Source: Holophagae bacterium
Lineage (GTDB): Bacteria; Acidobacteriota; Holophagae; Acanthopleuribacterales; Acanthopleuribacteraceae
DNA length: 64,000 bases
Direction: 5' to 3'
Assembly (NCBI GenBank): GCA_030429565.1
Contig: JAUIFE010000023.1
Location: forward strand, 1 to 64,000
Within the stretch, counting starts at the first letter, position 1. Each line of letters opens with the position of its first letter. Shown one piece after another: positions 7,861 through 16,613 of the stretch. A program made the position numbers and the translations under genes. The notes beneath the pieces were generated by a model. The model made no database searches. It saw only the letters and a program-made list of their open reading frames with translations, and was not told the DNA's origin.

Positions 7861-10068
7861 CTATCGGTTCAGAAATGAACTCCAATGAACTTTTTTCGAT
7901 TTTGCTTTGGTTTTGACGCGTTTGATCTTGCCGAGTGCGGCTTCGCGTTTCTCGGCGATTTCGATAATGCGTTGTTGGCAACCCTTCTCTTCACTGGTGT
8001 TAGCGGGTTGACGTTGCACATAAGTGCCGTCCGACTGCATGTCCCATGTACTGTAGCGATCATCTAGCTGGATGTCGAGCAGGTGGGTCAAGTCTTTCTG
8101 AAGAATGGGATCTTCGATGGGCACGACGACCTCGACACGGCTCTCCAAGTTGCGTTTCATAATGTCGGCACTGCCGATATAGAACTCGGGTTCGCCGCCG
8201 TTGCCGAAGAAGTAAAGGCGCGCGTGTTCGAGGAAGCGCCCGACGATGCTAATCACGGTGACGCTTTCGCTTAGGCCTTCGATGCCTGGGCGCAAGCGGC
8301 AAGTATCGCGCACAATGAGTTCCACTTTCACACCGGCCTGACCGGCCTTGTAAAGTGCTCTCGCAACGTCGGTGTCCTCTAACGCATTCATTTTGAATCG
8401 GATATGTCCGGATCGTCCTTGGCGCTGGTGTTCGATTTCGCCATTGATTTTGTTGATGATTTTGCGTTTCATGTCGCTGGGGGCAACCACCAACTTGCGG
8501 TACTGGCGCTTTGGTGTAAAGCCCGTGCTTAAGTAATTGAAAAACTCGGTCAGGTCCCAGCCGATTTCGGGATCGCAGGTGAACAGGCCGAAGTCGGTAT
8601 AGAGACGGGCGGTACCGCCGTGATAGTTGCCGGTGCCGATGTGAGCATAACGCCGAATGCCGTCGTAATCGCGGCGAACGACCAAAATCGTTTTGCAGTG
8701 GGTTTTAAAACCGACCACGCCGTAGGTGACGTGGATGCCCGCTTCTTCCAGGCGGTTGGCCCAGCGGATGTTGGCGGCTTCATCAAAACGCGCCTTGAGT
8801 TCGACGACCACGGCGACCTGTTTTCCGTTGAGCGCCGCATTGACCAGTGAATGGATGACTTTGGAATCTTTACTGGTGCGGTACAGCGTCATTTTGATGG
8901 CGCGGACTTTGGGATCGTTGCTGGCTTCCTCGAGAAATCGTTCCACTGAAGAACTGAAGGATTCATAGGGGTGGTACAGCAAAATAGGGCCGTTGCGGCG
9001 CAGGTTGTGAAAGAAGTTGGACTTCTCGCGCAGGCGCGGGTGATCGACCGGATGGTGTTTGGGATCGCGCAGGTGGGGCAGGTCGAGCATGGCGATTTCC
9101 ATGAAATCGGCCTTGCCCATCATGCCGCCGACGACAAACACGTCGGATTCCTCGTCAAGTCCGAGTTCGGCGGCAAGCATGCCGCGGTCGTTTTTGCTGA
9201 TGGTGGGTTCAACTTGTAAGCGCACAATCGAAGCGAAGCGGCGGTAACGCAATTCGGTCTCAATCATGGCCAGCAAGTCGTCGGCCTGTTCCTCGTCCAG
9301 TTCGGTGACGGCGTTGCGGGTCACGCGGAACTGACAGCAGTCAATGATTTCCATTTTGGGAAAAAGCAGGTCGAGGTTGTGCGACATGATGTCTTCGAGG
9401 CGGGCAAAGCGATAGGTGCCGGGAATCGAGAGAAAGCGCGGCACATCGGGACCGACCGGGACTTTGACACGGGCCAAAGCGGGTTGAAGATCGGGTGCGC
9501 CGGGATGGCGCAGGGTGACGAGCAAGTTAAGCGACAGGTTGGAAATAAAGGGGAAAGGGTGGGCCGGGTCAATTCCTTGCGGGGTTACCAAGGGGTAGAT
9601 GTTGGCTTGAAAATAGCTGCGCAAGTAGAACTGTTCTTCGGCGGTGAAGTGATCCCAAGCGAGCAATTCAATACCGTTTTCAGCGAGTTCGGCGATGGTT
9701 TGTTCAAACAACTCGTTTTTATCTTTTTCCAGTTCGCGGATGACTTCGTGACAGGCTTCTATTTGCTGCTGGGGGTTGCGACCGTCGACTGACAGGTCGG
9801 TAATGCCGGCACCGATTTGTTGTTTTAAACCGCCAATGCGCTTCATGAAGAATTCGTCGAGATTGGAGCAGGTGATCGCAATGAACTTGGCGCGTTCCAG
9901 CAGAGGCACGCGATGGTCGCGCGCTTGAGCCAGCACGCGGCGGTTGAAGTTCAGCCAAGTCAACTCGCGGTTGAGGTAGAGTTCGGGTGCGTTGAGGTCC
10001 CAATTCTGGACGTTTTCGGGTACGTTGTGGCGCTCGGGGCCTGCTTTTACGGTCGTTTCTTCCGACAT
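7861..10068 (-). CDS. ppk1: Polyphosphate kinase 1
   Basis: This 735-residue enzyme polymerises the gamma-phosphate of ATP into polyphosphate. All four PPK1 parts are visible. The N-terminal domain contains LNRELTWLNFNRRVL and CSNLDEFFMKRI. The head domain follows. Two phospholipase D-like catalytic domains contain IKMTLYRTSKDSKV, HIGTGNYHGGTARLYTD (autophosphorylated histidine) and FGNGGEPEFYIGSADIM. The basic C-terminal tail (KRVKTKAKSKKVH) is short. The start at 10068 has AGGAGG just upstream; the frame continues further but without support. It sits between sixA (43 bases upstream) and ppx (41 bases downstream), forming a phosphate-storage operon. Confidence 0.96.
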   Translation of the reverse strand: MSEETTVKAGPERHNVPENVQNWDLNAPELYLNRELTWLNFNRRVLAQARDHRVPLLERAKFIAITCSNLDEFFMKRIGGLKQQIGAGITDLSVDGRNPQQQIEACHEVIRELEKDKNELFEQTIAELAENGIELLAWDHFTAEEQFYLRSYFQANIYPLVTPQGIDPAHPFPFISNLSLNLLVTLRHPGAPDLQPALARVKVPVGPDVPRFLSIPGTYRFARLEDIMSHNLDLLFPKMEIIDCCQFRVTRNAVTELDEEQADDLLAMIETELRYRRFASIVRLQVEPTISKNDRGMLAAELGLDEESDVFVVGGMMGKADFMEIAMLDLPHLRDPKHHPVDHPRLREKSNFFHNLRRNGPILLYHPYESFSSSVERFLEEASNDPKVRAIKMTLYRTSKDSKVIHSLVNAALNGKQVAVVVELKARFDEAANIRWANRLEEAGIHVTYGVVGFKTHCKTILVVRRDYDGIRRYAHIGTGNYHGGTARLYTDFGLFTCDPEIGWDLTEFFNYLSTGFTPKRQYRKLVVAPSDMKRKIINKINGEIEHQRQGRSGHIRFKMNALEDTDVARALYKAGQAGVKVELIVRDTCRLRPGIEGLSESVTVISIVGRFLEHARLYFFGNGGEPEFYIGSADIMKRNLESRVEVVVPIEDPILQKDLTHLLDIQLDDRYSTWDMQSDGTYVQRQPANTSEEKGCQQRIIEIAEKREAALGKIKRVKTKAKSKKVHWSSFLNR

Positions 10069-10111
10069 GGGTCCTCCTAAATGAATACACGAAGGGCGGC
10101 CGGCGGTGCGG

Positions 10112-10660
10112 CTATGACTTATCGACGTCGCCTGCCGAGGCGTAACGGTCGACGAGTCCGTGGGGACGGGTAATTTGAACAAGACGGGCGCCGCCGGCAT
10201 TGAGCTCGGACCAGGCGACGTTGCAATCAAACTGAACCAGGGTTGCGGTAGGGATCAACTTCCCGTCCGGGGGAACCAGCGGCGGGGTGTCGCTCAGTGT
10301 GTGGGTCAGTTCTTCCAGGTCTGGATTGTGACCCACCAGCAACACGCGGCCGGCATCGACCGGGAGGCGCCGCAAGACTTGGAACAGCGTGGTTAGATCG
10401 GCAAAGTAAAGATTCTTTTTAAAGGTAACACGCGACGTATCGTACGCCATCGCGCCGCACAGCCGCAGCGTCGTGGCTTGGGCGCGGTTGGCGCTGGAAG
10501 ACAGAATGACATCCGGAATCCAACCCAAATCCCGCAGCAACAGGCCCATGTTACGGGCGTCGCGGCGACCCCGTTTCTTTAGCGGTCGATCAAAGTCGTC
10601 CAAGGATGAATCGCGCCAGGAAGATTTCCCGTGACGCAGTAAAAAGAGCTGGTTTGGCAT
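10112..10660 (-). CDS. sixA: SixA-type phosphohistidine phosphatase
   Basis: This 182-residue protein belongs to the histidine phosphatase superfamily. It has LFLLRHGKSSW at residues 5-15 (catalytic His10), the family's DRPLKKRGRRDA segment, and LLVGHNPDLEELTH with the second histidine. SixA removes phosphate from phosphohistidine, known in E. coli for acting on the nitrogen phosphotransferase system. Here it heads an operon with ppk1 and ppx. PPK1 works through a phosphohistidine, so a link is tempting but unproven. The start is placed at the ATG preceding PNQLFLLRHG; the upstream in-frame extension looks non-coding and no strong ribosome site is seen. Confidence 0.85.
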   Translation of the reverse strand: MPNQLFLLRHGKSSWRDSSLDDFDRPLKKRGRRDARNMGLLLRDLGWIPDVILSSSANRAQATTLRLCGAMAYDTSRVTFKKNLYFADLTTLFQVLRRLPVDAGRVLLVGHNPDLEELTHTLSDTPPLVPPDGKLIPTATLVQFDCNVAWSELNAGGARLVQITRPHGLVDRYASAGDVDKS

Positions 10661-10883
10661 GGCTAACTTGTTTGAAATGATGGAGTTTGCCCGGATGTTT
10701 GAAGGGCTTGTGACGCGCTGTAAGCATACCATTTAATCAAAGTTCGGGAAACCTCTCGCACATTACCTGCCGGCGGCGCCTGGGTGCGTCCAGCTTTTTC
10801 CGGGTTTTGCCTGAAGGGTGCTAGGATGGCGGCGACAGCCTTACCAGAACAGGCTTTAGCCAAAGCCCGGAGGACATTGATCC

Positions 10884-11630
10884 ATGCAGTTATCCCGTTA
10901 CATGACTCTGACGCCGCTTTTCGCGGTCTTAATGTTACTACCTAGCTTCGCCGCCGAGCCCCAGGGCGTGGCCGACGAAAAATCGGCCGAGCTGGCGGCG
11001 CAAACCATGGCCGCCATGGGCGGTCGCGACAATTACAACAACACCCGCTACTTGAGTTGGAACTTTTTTGGGGTACGCACCCATCACTGGGACAAGTGGA
11101 CCGGCCGCGTTCGCATTGAAGACGCCAAAAACGAAGTGCTGATTCTCATGAACGTCAACACCAAACAAGGGGACGTTTTCGAGAAGGGTGAAAAAATTTC
11201 CGATGAAACCAAACGCGGCGAGATGCTGCAAAAAGGTTACGAATGGTGGATTAACGATTCTTACTGGTTGGTCATGCCCTACAAATTGCGTGATCCCGGT
11301 GTCACTTTGCAATACGAAGGTGAAGCACAGACCGAAGCCGGCCAAGCGGCCGACGTGGTGGTGATGACCTTTGAGGCGGTGGGTGTGACCCCGCAAAACA
11401 AGTACAAAGTTTACATTGGTAAAGACGACCACTTGGTACGGCAGTGGGATTTTTATAGCAACGCGAGCGATGCCGAGCCCCGCTTCCAAACGCCTTGGGA
11501 TGACTGGCAAACGCATGGCGCCATCAAGTTATCCGGCAACCGCGGCAAGCGTGGTTTGTCCGATATTGCCGTTCTTGCGGAACTGGACGATGTCGTGTTC
11601 ACCAGTCCTGCGCCGCTTGCGCAACCCTAA
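10884..11630 (+). CDS. Secreted DUF6503-like protein
   Basis: This 248-residue protein has a signal peptide (residues 1-23, ending SFAAEPQ) and then a mixed beta-rich domain. The segment AAQTMAAMGGRDNYNNTRYLSWNFFG followed by WDKWTGRVRIE resembles DUF6503 proteins, which look like outer-membrane lipoprotein carriers of the LolA/LolB type. The role is unknown; a periplasmic lipid or cofactor carrier is only a guess. GGAGG (10870-10874) precedes the ATG. It is transcribed divergently from sixA and ends at a clear hairpin. Confidence 0.7.
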   Translation: MQLSRYMTLTPLFAVLMLLPSFAAEPQGVADEKSAELAAQTMAAMGGRDNYNNTRYLSWNFFGVRTHHWDKWTGRVRIEDAKNEVLILMNVNTKQGDVFEKGEKISDETKRGEMLQKGYEWWINDSYWLVMPYKLRDPGVTLQYEGEAQTEAGQAADVVVMTFEAVGVTPQNKYKVYIGKDDHLVRQWDFYSNASDAEPRFQTPWDDWQTHGAIKLSGNRGKRGLSDIAVLAELDDVVFTSPAPLAQP

Positions 11631-11641
11631 ACAACCCGAAA

Positions 11642-11672
11642 CGGCGATTCCAGAATCAGGCTGGAATCGCCG
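11642..11672 (+). terminator. Hairpin terminator after the DUF6503-like gene
   Basis: A perfect 12-base stem (CGGCGATTCCAG with CTGGAATCGCCG) with a seven-base loop lies 11 bases past the stop codon. The following tract is only moderately T rich. Confidence 0.6.
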
Positions 11673-11961
11673 ACGTTCGTGTTCGATCATTGGGATCTCT
11701 TTATGGGTTTGGGATGATGCGGCGGGTCAGAGGTTGCGCCAACGCGACACGGTCGAAGTCGGCCGGCGGCGTTGGTGATACTGATCGTGGTTTTTTGAAC
11801 GATCCGCAAATCCTGGGCATATCGATTCATGCCGGCTTTGCGCTGAGGGAATCCGTGGTCCGCCGTGATCGAGTCATCGTAAACGAAAACAAGAAAACCG
11901 GGCGGGTGATACGCTGCGGCAACGAGTGTTGCCGGCCACAAAATCCGGGTTGCGGGGGGTC
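11673..11961. other. Intergenic between two convergent genes
   Basis: Overlapping frames on both strands (plus 11690-11965, minus 11687-11941) have no ribosome binding sites or family motifs. I see no supported gene here. Confidence 0.4.
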
Positions 11962-12939
11962 CTAGGACGCGATTTGGCTTTCACCGATAAACGGTGAAAA
12001 AATCTCGGCCATCATGCAACGGGCGCTGCCGCCGCCGACGGTTTCGATGGTGTCGATTTTGACCGGAACCAATTTACCGTGCTGTTCCAAGCGCGTTTTC
12101 TGAATATCGGTAAATCCGTCAAACGCATTTTGGCTCATGACGATCAGGTTTTGGCCGAGCCCACTGCGCAACTGCAAAATGTTGCCGCAGAAGTGGCGTT
12201 CCATTTGGTACAAGCTGATGTCGATCAACTCGTGGGTTTGTGCCAGTCGGTCGCAGACCAGGTGGCGTTGGATGGGGTCGACAATGCTTTCGCTGCAAAT
12301 AACCGCAAAAGCTTCGCCAATACTCATCATGACGTTGGTGTGGTAAACCGGCAAGCCGTTGCTGCTGGCGGTTTTGAACAGAACGCCCTCGCGATAGCCG
12401 CGTAGGTTGATAAAGTTCCTGAATTGGCGGGGATGACAGCGTTGTGACTCGGCGGCGTAAACCACCTCGTTGCCGTGGTCGATGACCATGCTGCCGGTGC
12501 CTTCCAAGATGTACTCTTTTTCGGTGAAGCGGCCGACGTTGATGAGGTTGCGGATATAGAAGCCATTGTCTTCCAGCAGCTTTTCCACGTCTTCAAAACG
12601 CCGCTCGGCGCGACGGTTTTCAGCCAGCATGGGGTATGCCACGATGGTGCCGTCGTGTTCGGTGGAAAACCAGTTGTTGGGAAACACGGCGTCAGGGGTT
12701 TTGATCCACTGCGCGGTACTTTTTTCCAGTACCAACACGCGAATCCCTTCAGCGCGCAAACGCGCCACCATGTTTTCGAATTCTGTCATTGCTTGCGCGT
12801 TGACGTTGTTGAGATCGGCGAGGGGACGGTTTTGGAACTCGTTGTCTCTGCCGGTTTCTTCGTTGAAATCAAAATCAAAGGGCCGAACCATGAGGATGGT
12901 ATCGGCAAGTCGTGCTTGGTTAAGAGGCACTTCTACCAT
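11962..12939 (-). CDS. ctlX: Citrulline utilisation hydrolase CtlX-like (amidinotransferase fold)
   Basis: This 325-residue protein belongs to the pentein (arginine deiminase/amidinotransferase) fold. Landmarks are TPDAVFPNNWFSTEHDG, EGTGSMVIDH, VYHTNVMMSIG and the C-terminal GGGSARCMMAEIF with the catalytic cysteine. This set matches CtlX, which hydrolyses citrulline to ornithine, carbon dioxide and ammonia. The eukaryotic-type dimethylargininases are the nearest alternative. It diverges from gdhA across a 369-base control region, so both genes probably serve amino acid nitrogen turnover. The start ATG at 12939 has a weak AGGA nine bases upstream. Confidence 0.85.
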   Translation of the reverse strand: MVEVPLNQARLADTILMVRPFDFDFNEETGRDNEFQNRPLADLNNVNAQAMTEFENMVARLRAEGIRVLVLEKSTAQWIKTPDAVFPNNWFSTEHDGTIVAYPMLAENRRAERRFEDVEKLLEDNGFYIRNLINVGRFTEKEYILEGTGSMVIDHGNEVVYAAESQRCHPRQFRNFINLRGYREGVLFKTASSNGLPVYHTNVMMSIGEAFAVICSESIVDPIQRHLVCDRLAQTHELIDISLYQMERHFCGNILQLRSGLGQNLIVMSQNAFDGFTDIQKTRLEQHGKLVPVKIDTIETVGGGSARCMMAEIFSPFIGESQIAS

Positions 12940-13308
12940 CTCTCGAAATCCTGAAAACTAGATTTCAAGGCTTACTTCATCTGAATGGAGTTTTTCAGAC
13001 CTTGAGACATTAAGCTATCACAAGCTTCATGGAAGAAAAATAAAAAAAATAAAAATGATGTAAGTGTTGGGATGAATGTGTTTATCGGGCTGTTAAAACG
13101 GCCCTTTGCAGCGCTGCCGCCACCCTGATGAGTGGTAGAATGGAGCTTCGGCGCGTGCCATACCCGCTTGCGAGGCGGGGGACCGCCGTTTTTGAAACCC
13201 TCCGAGCCGATTCGTTTCGACGTCTCTCGAGGTGTTTTCGCATTTTTGCTCTCGAACCCGCCCCGCTTGCGACAGGGCCTGGGCGGGTCCATATCAGAAG
13301 GGGGAATT
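12940..13308 (+). promoter_or_regulatory. Divergent ctlX/gdhA control region with structured gdhA leader
   Basis: The left half (12975-13080) is A+T rich and probably holds both promoters. The right half can fold. A compact hairpin GGCGG-GGGA-CCGCC (13174-13187) is followed directly by GTTTTT, like an intrinsic terminator. An alternative pairing, CCCGC-ttgcga-GGCGGG, starts at about 13163 and would prevent it. The string CCCGCTTGCGA recurs about 100 bases later, where CCCGCC pairs with GGCGGG just ahead of the gdhA ribosome site. This suggests attenuation or a riboswitch-like leader. I do not recognise a known riboswitch class. Confidence 0.4.
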
Positions 13309-14673
13309 ATGGCTGCAGCACAACAGTACCGTGCCGAGACAGCTTCGTTCATGGATTGGTTTACGCAGCGCAACCCGGGTGAACCTGAGTTTATCCAAGC
13401 GGTGCGCGAGGTCGCCGAGGTGGTGGTGCCTTACATGGTTGACCATCCCAAGAAAGGCTACCGCGAAGCCAAGATCTTGGAGCGCATGACCGAACCGGAT
13501 CGCGTGTTTATTTTTCGGGTACCGTGGATGGATGATCGGGGGGTCTTCCAGGTGAATCGCGGTTACCGTGTCCAAATGAACAATTCGATCGGGCCATACA
13601 AAGGCGGGCTTCGTTTCCACCCGACCGTTAACCTGAGTGTGCTCAAGTTTTTGGCATTTGAGCAGATTTTCAAAAACAGTTTGACCACGCTGCCGCTTGG
13701 CGGCGGCAAAGGTGGCGCCGATTTCGATCCCAAGGGCAAATCAGACGCCGAAGTAATGCGCTTTTGTCAAAGTTTCATGACCGAGCTTTGCAAACACATT
13801 GGTGCCGTCACGGATGTACCCGCGGGTGATATCGGTGTCGGTGCGCGCGAAATTGGCTACCTGTTTGGTCAGTACAAACGTATTCGCGGTAACTTTACCG
13901 GCGTGCTCACCGGTAAAAGCTTGACCTATGGTGGCAGCCTGATTCGTCCTGAGGCAACCGGCTACGGCAATGTTTACTTCTCGCGTGAGATGATTGAACA
14001 TGTCGACCGTGGTCTCGACGGCGCTGTTTGCAGCGTGTCCGGCTCGGGCAACGTCGCCCAATACACGGTTGAAAAACTCAACGAGCTGGGCGCCAAAGTA
14101 GTAACCGTCTCGGATTCCTCGGGTTTTGTACACGATCCCGAGGGCATCGACAGCGAAAAACTGGCTTTCATCATGGCGCTCAAAAACGAACGGCGCGGCC
14201 GTATCAAAGAATACGCGGAACACTTTAAGTGCCAATTCTTCGAGGGCCAAAAACCCTGGGGCGTGGCCTGTGATTATGCTTACCCCTCGGCCACGCAAAA
14301 TGAGTTGGATCTAAGCGATGCGCGGAGCTTGTTGGACAACGGCTGTAAAGGCGTGTTCGAAGGCGCCAACATGCCTTGCACCCACGATGCGGTTGCTTTT
14401 TTTCACGAAAACAACGTGATGTATGCACCTGGCAAAGCCTCCAATGCGGGCGGTGTCGCCACCTCCGGTTTGGAAATGAGCCAAAACAAATTGGGGCTCA
14501 GTTGGACCCGCGAAGAGGTCGACGGCAAGTTGACCGGGATTATGCGCAACATCCACCAGCAGTGTGTCAAACACGGCACGCTCGATGGGAAACGGGTCGA
14601 TTACGTCAAAGGTGCGAACATTGCCGGTTTTGAGAAAGTCGCGCAAGCCATGATGTCGCAAGGTTTGGTCTAA
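13309..14673 (+). CDS. gdhA: NADP-type glutamate dehydrogenase
   Basis: This 454-residue enzyme interconverts 2-oxoglutarate plus ammonia and glutamate. The N-terminal substrate domain shows YRVQMNNSIGPYKGGLRFH and LPLGGGKGGADFDPKG with the catalytic lysine, then TDVPAGDIGVGAREIGYLFG. The Rossmann domain has SVSGSGNVAQYT, and the C-terminal part has APGKASNAGGVATSGLEMSQN. Length and motifs match the NADP-dependent hexameric GdhA class. The start at 13309 is set by AAGGGGG a few bases upstream; the longer frame to 13132 lies in the structured leader. A bidirectional terminator follows. Confidence 0.96.
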   Translation: MAAAQQYRAETASFMDWFTQRNPGEPEFIQAVREVAEVVVPYMVDHPKKGYREAKILERMTEPDRVFIFRVPWMDDRGVFQVNRGYRVQMNNSIGPYKGGLRFHPTVNLSVLKFLAFEQIFKNSLTTLPLGGGKGGADFDPKGKSDAEVMRFCQSFMTELCKHIGAVTDVPAGDIGVGAREIGYLFGQYKRIRGNFTGVLTGKSLTYGGSLIRPEATGYGNVYFSREMIEHVDRGLDGAVCSVSGSGNVAQYTVEKLNELGAKVVTVSDSSGFVHDPEGIDSEKLAFIMALKNERRGRIKEYAEHFKCQFFEGQKPWGVACDYAYPSATQNELDLSDARSLLDNGCKGVFEGANMPCTHDAVAFFHENNVMYAPGKASNAGGVATSGLEMSQNKLGLSWTREEVDGKLTGIMRNIHQQCVKHGTLDGKRVDYVKGANIAGFEKVAQAMMSQGLV

Positions 14674-14691
14674 GCTCCGTGTTTTGAACGA

Positions 14692-14726
14692 GGATGGGGA
14701 AAACGTCAGCGGCGTTTTTCCCGTCC
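14692..14726. terminator. Bidirectional terminator between gdhA and the ABC operon
   Basis: A 14-base stem (14692-14705 with 14713-14726, two G-U type pairs) with a seven-base loop TCAGCGG carries A-rich and T-rich arms, so it can act on both strands. It lies between the two convergent stop codons. Confidence 0.75.
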
Positions 14727-14739
14727 TTTGCGCCCGGCT

Positions 14740-15930
14740 TTAGCGGTGGTAACGCATGAGTTGGATCGGGTCAAAGCGCCGTGCCGACACCGCCGGGGGC
14801 ACCGCCGTGACCGCCGCCACGCCGGCGAGGACTGCGACGGCGGTTAAAATGTCGCGCGGGTCGGTGCTCAGTGCCGCTTGGCTGAGCCAGGCAATCGCGG
14901 GCCCAAGCAGCAGGCCCAAACTGATGCCTAGCAAGCCGCTGCCGGCCACCAGTAAGAGGACTTCCCAAAACAGGCGCCGGCCCAAATATGCCGGTGAAGC
15001 ACCCAAAGCGATGAGCGTGCCAAATTCTTCTTGGCGATAACGCAGTTGCAGTTGGTAGCTGATGAGAATACCCAGACAACTCAGCACCAGGCAAACCGCA
15101 CCGACCAAGCCGCCGTGGGCGAGCAGCAGCGCTTGGGAGCGCGCCGCCAAGGCGTGTTGTTTGAGTGGTAAGCGAAGATCGTAGCGTAGGTGCCCGAGGC
15201 GATTCTCGTCGAGAAAGCGTGCAAAGCGTCCCGGTATTTCGGCAAGCTGTGCCTGGGTTTTGGTGCGGATCAGGACGAACTTAAGCGGTAAGTTGCCTTG
15301 CAGTAATCCCTCGAGTGGGCGTGTTGCCAGCGCGGCCTCGCTGATATTGAGGAACTGGTGAATTTGGCTGCCGCCTACCTGCAAGCCGTCACTGATGCCG
15401 CAGACTTGGAACCATTGATCGCCCAACTTGACGTGCGGCCGTTCCAGGGTGACGCCCAGCCGGGCGGCCAAGCTGTCGCCAATGAGGGCGCGATTGATAT
15501 AGCTGTCTTCTGCGCGTAAAAGACGGCCTCCCAGCAGGTGGGGCTTAAACACGGCGGCAAAATCGGGATCGGCATACAGCGCGCGGGTCTGCACGGCTGC
15601 GCCGGCCGCGTTGGCGGTAAGGCTCTGCTCGAAAATCGGCAAGGTGCGCCACTGGTGGTTCTGACTCAAGTCCTGCAAGCCGGCGAAAAAGCGCGGTGGC
15701 AGGCGTTCGGTCTCGTGGATGTAAAGCAAGGCGGAATTCTGGCCAAGCCCTTCGAACTCGCGCAAGACGGCTTCATAAGTGCCACGTCGCGAGGCTTGCG
15801 TTAAGGTTAACAGCAACAAACTGAAGGCAATGCCTGCGCCGGACAGCAGTGTTTGGGTGGGATGGCGCAACAGGTAACGGCGCGCGTGGCGCACGTGTTG
15901 CCGCCAGGATTCAAGGCGACTGCTGCTCAT
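14740..15930 (-). CDS. ABC transporter permease, FtsX/MacB type
   Basis: This 396-residue protein has one N-terminal membrane helix (about residues 27-47), a large periplasmic MacB-like domain and three C-terminal helices, the FtsX/LolE/MacB layout. The segment YRQEEFGTLIALGASPAYLGRRLFWE is the typical coupling-region signature, and it ends SARRFDPIQLMRYH. Such permeases move substrates from the periplasmic face across the outer membrane or extract lipoproteins. Its first four bases overlap the ATPase stop codon (15927-15930). With the HlyD-like protein two genes upstream it forms a tripartite exporter. The substrate is unknown. Confidence 0.88.
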   Translation of the reverse strand: MSSSRLESWRQHVRHARRYLLRHPTQTLLSGAGIAFSLLLLTLTQASRRGTYEAVLREFEGLGQNSALLYIHETERLPPRFFAGLQDLSQNHQWRTLPIFEQSLTANAAGAAVQTRALYADPDFAAVFKPHLLGGRLLRAEDSYINRALIGDSLAARLGVTLERPHVKLGDQWFQVCGISDGLQVGGSQIHQFLNISEAALATRPLEGLLQGNLPLKFVLIRTKTQAQLAEIPGRFARFLDENRLGHLRYDLRLPLKQHALAARSQALLLAHGGLVGAVCLVLSCLGILISYQLQLRYRQEEFGTLIALGASPAYLGRRLFWEVLLLVAGSGLLGISLGLLLGPAIAWLSQAALSTDPRDILTAVAVLAGVAAVTAVPPAVSARRFDPIQLMRYHR

Positions 15931-16610
15931 GCGCGCACCTGGTCGACTTGGTGCGGTTGCAGCCGACCGTCGCGTAACGCGAGGCGGCGATCAAAACGCG
16001 CGGCGACTTCGGGTTGGTGGGTTACCGCAATCACGGCGCCGGTGAAAACCTCGGGATCAAGCATGAGATCAAGCACGTCGGCGCCCGTCTCTAAGTCGAG
16101 ATTGCCGGTGGGTTCGTCGGCCAGCAACAGCAGGGGTTGTTTGGCCAGCGCACGCACCAGACCGGCGCGCTGCTGTTCGCCGCCGGAGAGTTGGGTGGGG
16201 CGATGGTGGCGTCGTTCGGCAAGCCCTACGCGCGCGAAAAGATCGTCGATCCGTTTGTTGTCCTCGGGACGACCCGCCAGCTCACAAGCCAAGGCGACGT
16301 TTTCGGCGACGGTCAGGTAGGGAATCAAGTAGTGTGCTTGGAAAACCATGCCGATATGGCCCGCGCGTAACGCTTCTTTTTGCCTGCGGTTCAAGCCGGC
16401 CACCGAGTGTCCTTCGAAGGTGAAGGTGCCGTGGTCGAAGGATTGTAACAAGGCGAGAATGTTGAGCAGGGTGCTTTTTCCAGCGCCCGAGCGACCCATA
16501 ACAGCGACGCGCTCACGGCGGCCTAAGCTGAAATCGCAGTTAGCGAGAACGGCAAGGTCGCCGTAGCTAAAGCCGAGTTGGTGCATGTGAATGAGCGCGT
16601 CGTGCTGCAT
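15927..16610 (-). CDS. ABC transporter ATP-binding protein, MacB/LolD type
   Basis: This 227-residue ATPase has Walker A GRSGAGKSTLLN, Q-loop region GMVFQAHYLIPYLTVAENV, signature LSGGEQQRAGLVRALA and Walker B LLLLADEPTGNLD, followed by the H-loop VIAVTHQPE. It powers the adjacent permease. It starts three bases after the HlyD-like stop and overlaps the permease start by four bases, so all three are translated as one unit. Confidence 0.93.
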   Translation of the reverse strand: MQHDALIHMHQLGFSYGDLAVLANCDFSLGRRERVAVMGRSGAGKSTLLNILALLQSFDHGTFTFEGHSVAGLNRRQKEALRAGHIGMVFQAHYLIPYLTVAENVALACELAGRPEDNKRIDDLFARVGLAERRHHRPTQLSGGEQQRAGLVRALAKQPLLLLADEPTGNLDLETGADVLDLMLDPEVFTGAVIAVTHQPEVAARFDRRLALRDGRLQPHQVDQVRA

Positions 16611-16613
16611 GCG

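Noticed and set aside
13120..13160. CTGATGAG string resembling a hammerhead ribozyme core in the gdhA leader
   Set aside because: The matching GAAA and the three-stem arrangement are missing.
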